A stretch of DNA of 64,000 nucleotides from Lineus longissimus (taxonomy: Eukaryota; Nemertea; Pilidiophora; Heteronemertea; Lineidae), in contig NC_088312.1 in NCBI RefSeq assembly GCF_910592395.1, positions 15,171,292 through 15,235,291 of the forward strand. Reading direction: 5' to 3'. The notes under the pieces were generated by a model. That model made no database searches and had not been told where the DNA came from. It saw only the letters and a list, made by a program, of their open reading frames with translations. The position numbers and the translations under genes are program-made. Positions 1-10,478 of this stretch are shown piece by piece (within the stretch, counting starts at the first letter, position 1; each line of letters opens with the position of its first letter).

Positions 1-1
1 A

Positions 2-394
2 GACTACATCCAGAATCTTCATGATAATGTCAAGGCCTCTGCCCAAATGTTGATGCTTGATCGGGGTTGGAGTTTTCAGCAAGACAATGATCCCAAGCAT
101 ACGGCAAAGGTAGTCACCAAATGGTTTAAGGACAACAAGGTGAAGGTTTTAGAGTGGCCTTCACAAAGCCTAGATTTAAATCCAATCGAAAATCTTTGGA
201 CTGAACTTAAGAAGCGGGTCAGAGCAAGGAAGCCAACAAATTTGACTGAATTACATAACTTCTGCCAGGAGGAATGGCCCAAAATTCCCCAAGAGTATTG
301 TAAGAAACTTGAAGATGGCTATCCCAAACGTCTGAGTCAGGTGATTGCTGTAATGCTACCAAGTATTGAAGTATTACTGTATGTAAACTTTTGA
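2..394 (+). pseudogene. Tc1-type transposase, C-terminal fragment
   Basis: This is the C-terminal part of a Tc1/mariner DDE transposase, the enzyme that cuts and pastes its own element at TA sites. The frame is open from the window edge. It shows the second catalytic block FQQDNDPKHTA and the third block WPSQSLDLNPIENLW, followed by the usual ELKKRV stretch. The N-terminal DNA-binding domain and first catalytic aspartate lie outside the window. The last 20 or so residues run into the element's non-coding end, so the normal stop appears lost. The inverted-repeat end follows immediately. Family assignment is firm; whether the missing half is intact is unknown. Confidence 0.9.
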
Positions 395-596
395 CCCACT
401 GGCTTTAATAGAGATATCAAACTATGTCAAATAATTCTGAAATAAAGAAACTGAGATAAACGAATGCAGTAAGAAAATAAAGTAGACCTTTGAGGTATAT
501 TATCACATCAAAATCGTTTTTGTGAGTATAATGAAACCTTTTGAAAATTTGAATTGAATGTTTTCGACCCAGGTGTATGTAAACTTCTGACCTCAA
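378..596 (+). repeat. Right end of Tc1 element with two direct repeats (IR/DR type)
   Basis: The motif TGTATGTAAACTT-TGACC occurs twice in the same orientation, near 378-397 and 570-590. This is the inner and outer direct-repeat layout of the IR/DR subgroup of Tc1 elements (the group that includes Sleeping Beauty-like transposons). The outer copy marks the end of the element at about 592-600. A clean TA duplication could not be fixed. Confidence 0.7.
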
Positions 597-731
597 TTCA
601 AATTAATTTTTTTCTATACAACCTAGTCTCGCGTACTGAATTACTAACTTCACAATTGGGACAAAAAAACCCGGCGACCCAACCTTCGTATATATTTTTG
701 TTATTTCAGTCATTGTCGTTAGTTGATCATC

Positions 732-3700
732 ATGAATCGATTCATCGTCCTTATGTTGGTATTGTGTGCATTCACCCTTACACAGAGTGCAGGTAAGGCC
801 CGTATATTTCGTTTAAAGGTTGGTTTGCCGCGGCAAAACAATGATCAGCTCCAGCGGGCATTTGGGTAATTCTAATTACATTGTATGCGCAGTTTTTTGG
901 AAGCGGCAGTATCACAAACAAAGTTTTGCTGGGCGACTCCACAGAAAGACAGTAAAGTGAAGGGATTTAACTCAGAAACGGTAGATTGACAAACAAAACT
1001 GATTTTTGCAGCGAGCCTGTATCATGGTATTTTGTTGGACTACGAAATACTAAAGTGCATGCTAATTTAGATATCAGATGCGTTGAGCGTCCTCGAGTGC
1101 ATTTTCGCCGGATTTCAGTTTTGGCTTGCTTGGATGCTTTCGGGAACTAGTATAGTTCGGCGGGACAATCAAAATTTTCCCCCCGGGCCTTCAATTTGCC
1201 GGTGAATGGCGTAGTGGCGAAAGCAGTGATTTTGCAGAAGAGTCACTATTTTAAAAGGAGATTGACAGGCAGCAGGAGCCAGGCGGGCCAAATTAAAGAA
1301 TATCAAACACCAATTCGCTGAAACATATCTCTATGAAATTAAATCACTGAATTTTAAGCCTGCACAAGTTTACTCTTGATGGTCTTGAGCCAGAGAGAAA
1401 ATCACGAAAACTTGTGAATACCCAGGAGAGTATCAATGTTCTACATGTATTTAAAGTTACAGTCGTGATAACCTCTTTACCTAAATCTAACTACTCAAAG
1501 TAATATTAAACAAAACTAAAGGTTGACGTGTGCAGTTTCAAGCGAAATGGATGGATTTTTGGTTTTTTTTACTCATTATTCAGGATTGTCGACCATATTC
1601 CGTTGCGAACCTTGCACAAAATGATACCAAAATCAGAGAATAAAACCATGGATTCTGACATAAACTTTGTTGTTGCAAGCACTGAAGCCCTGGACGTGTA
1701 TCGTTTTAGAACTCATAAGGTAGTCACTTCATTTTCCCAGAGATCATCAGTAGACGCTGTGAGTGTGATCACAGAGACGTATTTTGCCCCCTCTTCGTAT
1801 TGCCTCAATTTTGCCTACTTATTTCGCAGTGTTGACGAGGGGATGGCTGTTTAACCACTCGATCATGATATACGTTTTCCAAAAAGTGTGACATGGTCGC
1901 CTTAATTCTGCGATCTGCGCTTCATTTCAAGATTCCTGTTGCTTTTAATGTGTATCACGGCTCAAGATGACCTTTGCGTTATAACTTTTTCAGGACCCAA
2001 ATTCCGCGAACATGGGTATGTACTATTTGTTTAGACGTTGATGTTTTCAGCCATAATTTACTATAATCACTTCTTGTCTTGTGATTATGACAAAATTACA
2101 TGACTGTTCTATCACTATGAGCACAGTCATGGTACTTTCTCAAAGGCGTTCAAAAGCAGTAAAGTATCAAATTAAAACTACACAGTTCCATATTTGGATG
2201 ATCAGAACTTATTAAATAAAAATAAGTTAAAACCACCTATATATCTGATTCTGAGCGCAATCTTTGCATGCATACTGTAGTTTCATGAAAATGACACCAC
2301 TTCATTAACAGCCGGTGTCGCCGCCCCTGACTCATAGGGTGGCGAACAGAGCTGTTGAGAAGGCCGATCATTGGCTGGGATTCCAGAGAGGGTTGTCCAG
2401 GCCTCATATCCAATATACTTCAGTTTCGAGTCCAATCCTTATTGTTTGGGTTGTTGAAACCGATTCGTAGGTCTCCTATGAATGGGATAATGGGATCGGG
2501 CCTTCGGCCATTGTACTGAGTGTCCCAGAACATTTTCAACTAATCGTCATTGGTAGTGTAAAGGGTGTCCCAGTGCTAATGGCTGATAGTGTACAGGGTG
2601 TCCATGAAAAAAGTCCAACTGACATATTGGCTTCTGCTGGTTTTAGGGACTGACCTGCCCTTTCAAAGTGAGGCACTGCTCAGGGAGGTAATGGAGTATG
2701 TCTTCGGGTCTTATCATCCCTTACCAGCTTCGGGCTTTCAAAGATACTTTGCAGTGCGAAATTGGTAAGAATGAGAAGTTGTCCGTCACATATCTGGAGA
2801 CAACACCGAACATCCCTCTGAATGTACAGTCTTGTCCAAAGTGATCAGTGAAGGAAGAAAAAAGAACGATGCAAATCCCGATTCAATTTTTTTTCAAAGC
2901 TAAAGATACACATTATTAGATTGTCCAGCTTTCAGAATCGTACCCACAATCATTCACAACACCCACAATCAATTCAAGTCCATCACAATGTCCTCCTCGA
3001 CTACATTCACGGACTCTGGTCCATCCACGGCAGTCTCCTCTTCTTCCTCCAAGATAGCATGTGGTCCAGCTTCGATTGGCCTTGGTCGAAACGATGCTTC
3101 AAATCAGTTGACGATAACGTCCTCATCAACACCATCCCATGCATCTCTGATGATGTTGGTCACGTCTCTCAGGCCGATGTGAGGGAAGTCTCCTCGTCCG
3201 TCCGTGTGGTCCTTCTTCCACGATTTCCATTGTCGCCGTACGTGACATTTGAAGGACTTCATGACTGCAACGTCTAACGGTTGTACGAGGGATGTGCAAC
3301 CAGCAGGTACGTAATACAGGCTACCTCTCATGTCGCGGACTCTCGTCCGGAAGTTCTCTGTCCGGTGGACCCGATAATGATCGACGATTAACAGGAACTG
3401 GTCGGTCTCGTTGTCGGTGACGTGGGGTGATAGGACTTCATCTAACCAGTGGTGCGCCATTTCCTCCCTCATCCAACCAGTTTCCGATTGAGTAACCTTT
3501 ACATCTGCTGGCGGGTTGTCTTGTAGGGCTGCAAACACCCGGACGAAACCTTTTCTTGGGAAGGTGATGTGCGCCGGCAACTTTGCTCAAGAGGCTGCGA
3601 TGCAGAGGGTGACGGTGTATCCAAGCTTGGTATTGGACCTGGATGATCGGACGTCTATGGCCTTCTCCCCCGTGGTGTAGGCCGTGTACATGGTTCTCAT

Positions 3701-5036
3701 ATCAAACAGGACAAAGGTTTGGTCCATGTTAAAGAAGAACCGTATCTGTATATCATATCGATCGATGTTCCCAGTAACTGCATCTCGGAAGGTCTGGATC
3801 CTTGCAGCAGCATCAGCGGGGACGGTCGTTGTATTCTTAGTCACCTTCCGTAGGGACACGTGGCGTCTCTTCATCAAGCACTCCACCCAGCCTATGGATG
3901 CGTTGAAATCCCATAGCTGAGGGCGACAATGCTGAATCCTTTCTCTGACATCTTGGGCTAACTCATTCCACCAGCTTTGCCACACTACCAACGCCTTATC
4001 TTGAATGTCGAGAACGGAGACTGCGAGGCGACACTCTCTCATCTGCTGCAGCCATTGGTAAAGCTGGTCCTCAACCTGTGGCCATAACGGATCACGGGGC
4101 TCCATCACTGTCTTCTTCCGGCCATGCCCTTGTTCTTGCTTCTGCTCGAGGTCCTCAGATTCCACCTTCTAAACGTCTCCCAGAAAAACAGAGGATGAGC
4201 TCCTCGTTTTTCTTCGGAATTTCGTGACTACTATCATTGCCTGAATCTCACTTTGCTTTACTAATGCAAGCATTCGTAGATTTTCATTCAGAGTTTCAAT
4301 AAGGACTTTTTTGTTTTGGGGGGTTTGGATCAATCTAAAAGGTGCTTCAGTTTTATGAGACAACCTGTATAAACGGTCGGCGAGTGACCTTACCATTTAC
4401 GTCATTCCACATGCGCACTCATCGACCAGTAGGCTCACAACACTTCGAATCAATAGGGCTGCGGTAATAAGTGGTTTAGCGTAACCGTGACAGCTCGGCT
4501 GAGCCATCACAAGGGCCAGCGAAGTCACTCATTGGTTACCTCTGGTGAATAGACTCGAGAGAAGAGGCCGGGCCTTGAATATTCCGAAGTGGTGTTATTT
4601 TCATGAAACTACAGTATATAAATCTTGAATTTAAAAGTTTGAAAAAATAAATTACCCCAAAATCGTTCTTTCTATATTAAAGGTGTTTTCAGATAAAACC
4701 GATACGAAAAAATATGGTACTATCCTACGAAGAAACCATTTGACAAACTTTTAAATTCAAGATTTATATATGCATGCAAAGATTGCGCTCAGAATCAGAT
4801 ATATAGGTGGTTTTAACTTTTGCAATGACCGTATGTGAACAGACGAATATTCGTGTTTTTTTAAACAGTTATATTCACCAGGTACAACCTAGATATGTCT
4901 AATTACTTGATTTATTTTTATCTTTAGGAAACGATCACATGAAGAGAAGAAGGATTTGGGATTAAATAGGCGAAACGTGTGCTCCCCAGAATGTCCAAGT
5001 GAACAAACCTGTTTCATGAATGGAAAATGCTTGTAA
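732..5036 (+). CDS. Small secreted four-cysteine peptide precursor, copy A (3 exons)
   Basis: Exons are 732-792, 1994-2015 and 4928-5036. The 61-nt first exon encodes a start methionine and a hydrophobic 20-residue signal peptide ending TQSA, with donor GTAAGG. The 22-nt second exon lies between TTTTTCAG and GTATGT. The third follows TTATCTTTAG and ends in TAA. Intron phases are 1 and 2, and the predicted product is 63 residues. After the signal peptide come a short basic spacer, GKR at residues 28-30, RR at 42-43, and a tail with four cysteines spaced C-x3-C-x5-C-x5-C (residues 46-62). No family is recognised. A processed hormone or neuropeptide, a defence peptide or a venom-like peptide would all fit. 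Support comes from copy B, which keeps every splice site and all four of these cysteines. An AATAAA at 5255-5260 is shared with copy B. Transcription is not shown. Confidence 0.75.
921..1672 (+). other. Copy-A-specific segment of intron 1
   Basis: The two peptide-gene introns align closely on both sides of this block. About 750 bp here are replaced in copy B by about 80 unrelated bases (near 36556-36637). No ORF or inverted ends identify it; it could be an old insertion or a replacement. Confidence 0.5.
2275..4614 (-). mobile_element. Pogo/Tigger-like DNA transposon, 2.3 kb
   Basis: The inverted ends begin CTGTAGTTTCATGAAAAT and match for about 30 bp at each side. They are flanked by TA at 2273-2274 and 4615-4616. 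The homologous intron in copy B reads straight through this point with a single TA, which confirms the target duplication. The interior holds a decayed transposase on the minus strand. It inserted after the A/B duplication, or was lost precisely from B. Confidence 0.85.
2969..4396 (-). pseudogene. Pogo/Tigger-like transposase, broken by in-frame stops
   Basis: One reading frame runs from about 4396 to 2969 on the minus strand, interrupted by in-frame stops near 4167, 3588 and 3105. The two internal breaks near 3588 and 3105 are TGA. The frame shows a CENP-B-type helix-turn-helix stretch ending SWWNEL, then the DDE_1 catalytic blocks: FNMDQTF, LIVDHYRVHRT and LVQPLDVAVMKSFK. An acidic tail follows the last stop. 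The block order and the DDD pattern are those of the pogo/Tigger/Jerky group. The part upstream of 4166 is less clearly coding and may be an intron or untranslated. No activity is expected from this copy. Confidence 0.8.
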
Positions 5037-5049
5037 TTTTTTAGTGATA

Positions 5050-5232
5050 CAGTCCAAATCACAAATGACATCCCGTAAATCGCGTCATTGGTGCGTCATT
5101 GACGCGCTACCCGGCGCGCAGGTCGTTCTCAAGTTGCGCGAAACAAACATGGAGAGATTAGCGCGTCACTGGTGCATCATTGGTGCGCGCACTGACGCGA
5201 AGCAGGACGGAGGTCAATTGTGATTTGGACTG
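5050..5232. mobile_element. 183-bp TA-flanked MITE in the 3' UTR of copy A
   Basis: The ends CAGTCCAAATCACAA and TTGTGATTTGGACTG are exact inverted repeats flanked by TA (5048-5049, 5233-5234). The core is GC-rich with many CGCG and GACGC words. It starts 13 bp after the copy A stop codon. The same element is in copy B, so it inserted before the gene was duplicated. Confidence 0.8.
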
Positions 5233-5254
5233 TATTTTCCATATACAAAATGAG

Positions 5255-5260
5255 AATAAA
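5255..5260 (+). terminator. Putative polyadenylation signal, peptide gene copy A
   Basis: AATAAA just beyond the MITE. The same hexamer occurs in the same place in copy B (35300-35305 on the minus strand). Confidence 0.45.
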
Positions 5261-5571
5261 ATCTAAGTATCTAAATCTAAGTAAATTAAAATGGAATATG
5301 CGACATTGTTTCTTTAATTGAAAACTTGCCCCTTAAATTCCCATGCATTGGCATTATTAAGGGCAGTATTACCGAGCTGTCAGCTGCCCAGTCACCTCCT
5401 ATTCTACACAAGTAGTTTCCATCAACAAATTGCACAAGAAAAAGAAAAATTCCAAATCCGGCTGATTATCACCCTTTTCCGATGTTGACTCCGACTTGAC
5501 CCAAGTTAGCTCTCCATGCGTTGATGTGGAACGATGTACTAGTAAGTTCTCTTTAGGGAGGATGTTTGATT

Positions 5572-6301
5572 CACGCGCGGCCAACCCCCAACCTTGGTTC
5601 CTAAAAAATCATTCATTTCATGGTCCTCACTGGACTGCCAGTGTGGATTCAGCAGTTGTTTTGGCAAAGACATGTTATTTGGAGTTTCTTAAACCTGGAG
5701 CGCTACTCGATAGGCGGCTAACAAGAAACTACGCATTTTACTGTAGTTGTTACCGACGCATGTGTTCACTGAACTTGGGATGTTCGTCGGCCCCGTATTG
5801 AAATGCCGTCCAGTGCCAGTTGGTGCGTTTTTCGCTGATTTGGGCAAAATTCAACTCATCTCAAAAGTTCAATCCTTGACCCTCGATTTTTGGAAAAATT
5901 TTGTGTAGCGTAAAGCAACTGTCTTTCACGGGAGAATGGTCACTGTAAGAATTATACAGGAAGAAATGTATAATATTTGGGGTTTTCCGTGATTGTCCGG
6001 CCCAATTGGCAATCTTGCCATTTAGGATAGTGAATAGGGTTAGGAGCCAATGCGACGCTTATGATTTATTTAACCCTGAATGGGTTAAATAAATAAAGGA
6101 TCTGAAAGGGTTAAAGAAATAAAATGCCCGATTTAACATCCTGCAGAATCAGGGGAATCAGGCGTTTCCAGTGATATACGACACAAATGGGTTATCCTCA
6201 TGCAATCACTATGGAAACGCATTTTAAAATAGATGTTACGTCCTGTTAATGGGGCACGTCATCATCGCGTACATTCGGGAAAAACTCCCTAACGAGATCT
6301 A
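5572..6301 (+). repeat. Left arm of a 4-kb inverted repeat
   Basis: This roughly 730-bp arm is matched in inverted orientation by 8868-9538, with identity around 90% by eye and several small indels. Both outer ends start in a CGCGCGGCCAA-like motif. No transposase was found between the arms. A non-autonomous foldback transposon or a local inverted duplication would both fit. Confidence 0.75.
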
Positions 6302-6379
6302 AGGCGCTTCCTGGAGCCATGGATCTACCCTGTGACGTCTTAGTGCAGATATAGATTTTTCGACGTCACGGTGATGGTG

Positions 6380-7200
6380 CTTGACGCAAGGGCCCAACGC
6401 GAAAAAGGCGAAGCTGGCGAAACATTTATGACGGGTCACCGTCACTTATTTTTGGACTTATAGCGCATTTACGGGGTGGCCACCATTTTGCTTAATAGTG
6501 TCACCAGGAAAATAAAGCATGCGACCTAACGCCGATCTATTTGTATAAACTGATAATTGGAATGTATATAGTAGGAAATATCAATAAAATAATCATTCCA
6601 TGTCGTCTTTTGAGGGCATTTTTGATTGTAAAAAATATATGTGTACGTCACCGGAGTCTCTGCAATGATCATTTTATCACAGCAGTCTCGCGCAAGTAGA
6701 AGTTCTTTACCTATTAGTTCTTCTCTTATTAGTCTGGCGTAAAGCCAGACGTTTTCCATTACGATTTCACTACGATGTTTGACCAGAAGGAGCAGTGCGC
6801 GAGATATGCTAATAAGCAGACTTCCCTCGCTTGAGTTTCGGAAGAATGTTCCATATCGCGCTAAGCTGACCACTGCTGCCCATGACAGGCGTGCATTGGA
6901 CTGGTACAGGTTGGAACTGAACATTGAATATGCTGGTGGTGAAGCTTTCTGATGAGAAGTTGGTCGTGACTGATGCAGTATCCTTGGACTTGTCCACAGC
7001 ATCGTTCAATCATTGCTCTCTGAGCTGGCTTGATTCTGTACTTACCCAAATACTGAGACCAAATGCCTGTTGACTGTGCTTTAAGAGAGACTGGCGCCAT
7101 GCCTAGTCTCTCTTAAAGCACAGTCAACAGACACCAACCCCCTCAGACTCAGAAACCACAAACGCCCAACCCTTCCTGTTACCTTAATACTTCTGGATTA
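6380..7200 (-). repeat. Shortened inverted copy of the 49-kb repeat family
   Basis: This block is the reverse complement of parts of 49056-51694. Its low-coordinate end matches 51325-51694 and its high-coordinate end matches 49056-49190, with a middle part matching near 49560-49840. It therefore lacks over 1.5 kb of the other copy. Several frames are open for 60-160 codons in both copies, but none shows a domain I recognise. Confidence 0.75.
7067..7130. repeat. Perfect 26-bp hairpin
   Basis: The arms CTGTTGACTGTGCTTTAAGA... and their exact complement enclose a 12-nt loop, GGCGCCATGCCT. The same hairpin, with the loop read from the other strand, is at 49126-49189. Confidence 0.85.
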
Positions 7201-8867
7201 CCCCACTGATGCGACGATAATGGAAATGACGTTGTGTCGTAATAGCGGGGTGACGTAAAGTCAGATCTCGGCGTGCACTCACGTGGCGGGACATTCTCCA
7301 AGCGTCGTCAATGGTGATCGTCGTTGTCAAGCCTCACTCGGCCTACCGTCTCTGCCACAGTTGGCTCGCCAGTCACCTCTCAACAATGGGAACAATCGCT
7401 GGCCAACAATGGTCATAGTGGTACGTATCTAAGGTTGAATACGCATGCGTGCAATATCATTGCGCGTGCTATTTTTTTTCAATGGTGGACGGGGACTCGC
7501 GAATACGATCCATTCATAAAACTAAAAACAAATAAAACAGGGGTTTTCATTGCCTAAGCGACGCCGTGGAAGGTCACATGCCTGAGATGATAGATTCATG
7601 CGAGAAACCTGCATAAATACACAAATCATGTTTGAAGTGAGGCGAAATGGCACGGTGATCAGTCGTGCTGTCACCTGATCACGGATCACGGCAACACTGG
7701 GCGCCCGTGACTGCGCCATTCATTGTTAAAATCGATATCTTTATCACGATTCTGTTTGAAACAAATACCCATCACAGTGTTATAAAAAAACCAAACTATC
7801 ACGACATCCTTAAAATGTTTTTTTATCGAAGTATAACAAGAAGGTTTTTCAACCCATGTTACAAGCAGCGAACTATACACACTGGATCAGTGTGTGGACG
7901 ATCAAACTGTGGCAGAAGGACTATGTGACAATTTCAGCGGGTTCATGTAATTTGGAAACTTGGCCCGGCGCCCGAGAGATTGGTGGCGGGAAGGTCTTTC
8001 GCGCCAGGACTTGCGCGTACTGAAAATAACGAATAATGCGTTTTTCTACTATCTAAGAGCTAAAACAAAATTGGAAAAGCCGAATCAAACACGTTCAGAA
8101 AAATTGTTTATCATATACCCTAAGAGAAGTGATCCGGCAGACAAGACCATGAAAACCTCCCAAAAATATCAAAAATGCATTCAAATTCGACCAAAATTAC
8201 GGACAGGGAGCGGCTTTTATAAGACAACACAAATCCCACTGCTCTTCATAATTTTGCAGATTTTATTTTGAGAGAAATGTGTGAAAGATGCATGAAACAT
8301 TTATCGCATGACCTGAGCGTGCAATACAAACGTTCAATAAAAATATTTTATTGCACGAGAATGCTCGAGATCATTTCTCGTGCAATCCAGACTCTGAGTG
8401 TTAAGTATATTTGTTTAGTCCTATGGCAAGGTAAGTCATGCCTTGTGCCACCGCAGTGTTCACATTTGGCGGAAACTGCATTTAAAACATTTAAAGCTCA
8501 ACTGGTCATTTTGCATTCGTGCTGCAAGCAAAACTGACCATTGGAATGCTGAACAGATTGTATGTTCAGGTAGTCAAGGCATTCCTTTGTAATATGTGCA
8601 AAAAGTCTGACTGGATTCTCTCAGAGGACACCTCCGTTGTCATGAGATACCAAATTTGATGAAAAGTTCACGTCGGGCCTACTTGAAATGCGTTGAAGAA
8701 AACGATGACGCACTGTTGTTTCAAACGGCGCTCTGTTCACCAACATTGCATGTTTCATATAGATTTCTGTTGAAAAAATTCTTCAAATTATTCATAGCTA
8801 CGTGGTTAATTTGAAATTAATAGTTTCTGAGCTCATGCAAATGTCGTCATTACGTCTTAAGGTCTCG
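7201..8867. other. Centre of the large inverted repeat, no gene seen
   Basis: About 1.7 kb between the shortened repeat copy and the right arm. Short open frames only, no domains and no matching ends. A small inverted repeat around TGCACGAGAA / TTCTCGTGCA lies near 8354-8384. Confidence 0.5.
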
Positions 8868-9538
8868 TTAGGGAGTTTTTCCCGAATGAACGCGATGATG
8901 ACGTGCCCCATTAACAGGACGTAACATCTTTTTTTAAATGCGTTTCCAAAGTGATTGCATGCGGACAACCCATTTGTGTCGCATATCACTTGAAACGCCC
9001 GATTCCTCTGATTCTGCAGGATGTTAAATCGGGCATTTTATTTCTTTCAATAAATAATAAGCGTTGCATTTGCTCCTAGCTCTGTTCACCATCCCAAATT
9101 GTAGTATTGCCAATTGGGCCGGACAATCACGGAAAACCCCAACTATTATACATTTCTTCCTGAAAAATTCTTACAGTGACCATTCTCCCATCAAAGACAG
9201 TTGCTTACGATACACAAAAATTAAAAAAAAATCGAGGGTCAAGCATTGAACTTCTGAGATGAGTTGAGTTTTGCACAAATCAGCGAAAAACGCACCAACT
9301 GGCACTGGACGACATTTCAATACGGGGCCGACGCACGTCCCAAGTTCAGTGTACACATAGTACGTCGGTAACAACAGTATAATGCGTAGTATAGTTTCTT
9401 GTTAGCCGCCTATTGAGTAGCGCTCCAGGTTTCAGAAACTCCAAATAACATGTCTTTGCCAAAACAACCGCTGGCAGATTGTGAGGACCAAGAAATCAAT
9501 GATTTTTTAGAACTACGGTCAGGGCTTGGCCGCGCATG
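8868..9538 (-). repeat. Right arm of the 4-kb inverted repeat
   Basis: Inverted partner of 5572-6301. It has a longer A/T run and small deletions relative to the left arm. Confidence 0.75.
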
Positions 9539-10007
9539 AATATAAAAAAACTCCCCAAAGCTTGCAGCACACTAGCCGCCAATTTTGGCGACAAGAAACG
9601 TTCGGCAGACGCCTCTCGACGCCAAAGTTGGCGGCCAGTGGATCCCGGTCAGAGCACACCTGCCCAGAATTGGCCTCCAGTAGCGTCTTTTCCGTCACTT
9701 TAACCCATCCTGGGCCATGCAGCGCGACACTCACGTTCCATCTAACTATAAGGGCTTTTTACACGGTGCGGGTTCGTCCGAACCGGCCTAAACCCACCTC
9801 GGGTCGGTTCCCACAAAGCCAGTTCACCTGGATGAAATCGTATTAACACGCTGCGGGTTAGTTGAACTGACTTCGATCCGGTTCGAGGCCAGTTCGTTCG
9901 CGCTGTGGCCGATCGCAGCGTTTCTGAATCTCTTGTCGTTTGGAGGAAGAAAAGTTTCATAACAACCATCAAACAAAATGGCTGCGCCCAGTTAAAAATT
10001 GTGTGTG

Positions 10008-10075
10008 AGACAAGACCACTAATGAATATTCATAGGTTGGAGGGTCGAGGTCTATCAATTAGACGAGTGCATGTT
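10008..10075 (+). repeat. 68-bp inverted repeat, left member
   Basis: Matches 19414-19471 in inverted orientation. Both contain CACTAATGAATATTCATAGG followed by TTGGAGGGTCGAGG. The pair lies 9.4 kb apart inside the Harbinger element and may mark another insertion or an inversion. Confidence 0.7.
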
Positions 10076-10478
10076 TTTAACTCTCAAGTACATATTTGGA
10101 GAGGTATTGAAAAAATATTTGCTGTGGCAAGTCTACAGATATAAGGAAATTATTTGATGAAAAAATTAATTTCGAATTTTGCTAATTTGGTAATAGGGGG
10201 CGTGTTTTGAGTTTTTTCTGCCAGTTGGCTGAAAACAGTGGAAATATCAAAGTCTGTCTAATTTGTCGATTATCAAAAAATGTTCGTGGTCAATCACCAG
10301 TTTATTTTTCACCATTTACTTGCCCGACTGTCCGGAATAACATAATCTAAATTTCAGATTCACAACCGAACGCAGTATTTGATGCGTCGCGGTCAAACAT
10401 TGACAATTTAACTGCTAAAAGGCTTAAAAAATCAATTGTGGTCTTGTCTCGTGTCTTTTCGTCTATGATATTTGTTGT

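Larger units (their letters stand above)
2226..4819. repeat. Foldback in intron 2 of copy A, split by a transposon
   Basis: A 75-bp arm (2226-2274 continued at 4617-4641) is repeated in perfect inverted form at 4744-4819, around a roughly 100-bp core. The pogo-like element 2275-4614 splits the left arm exactly at a TA. Copy B has only one arm (near 35756-35833), continuous across that TA, so it gives the empty site. Confidence 0.7.

Noticed and set aside
1528-1854. 108-codon frame in intron 1 of peptide copy A
   Set aside because: The homologous part of copy B's intron does not keep the same frame open over the shared region, and no domain is present.
2520-2620. Repeated AGGGTGTCC words as a mariner end inside the pogo-like element
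   Set aside because: Two short copies in the same orientation with no inverted partner; likely internal repeats of the pogo-like element.
9526-9972. Overlapping open frames of 70-106 codons on both strands
   Set aside because: They lie in GC-rich, repeat-derived sequence next to the Harbinger left end, overlap each other on opposite strands, and show no domain or splice pattern.
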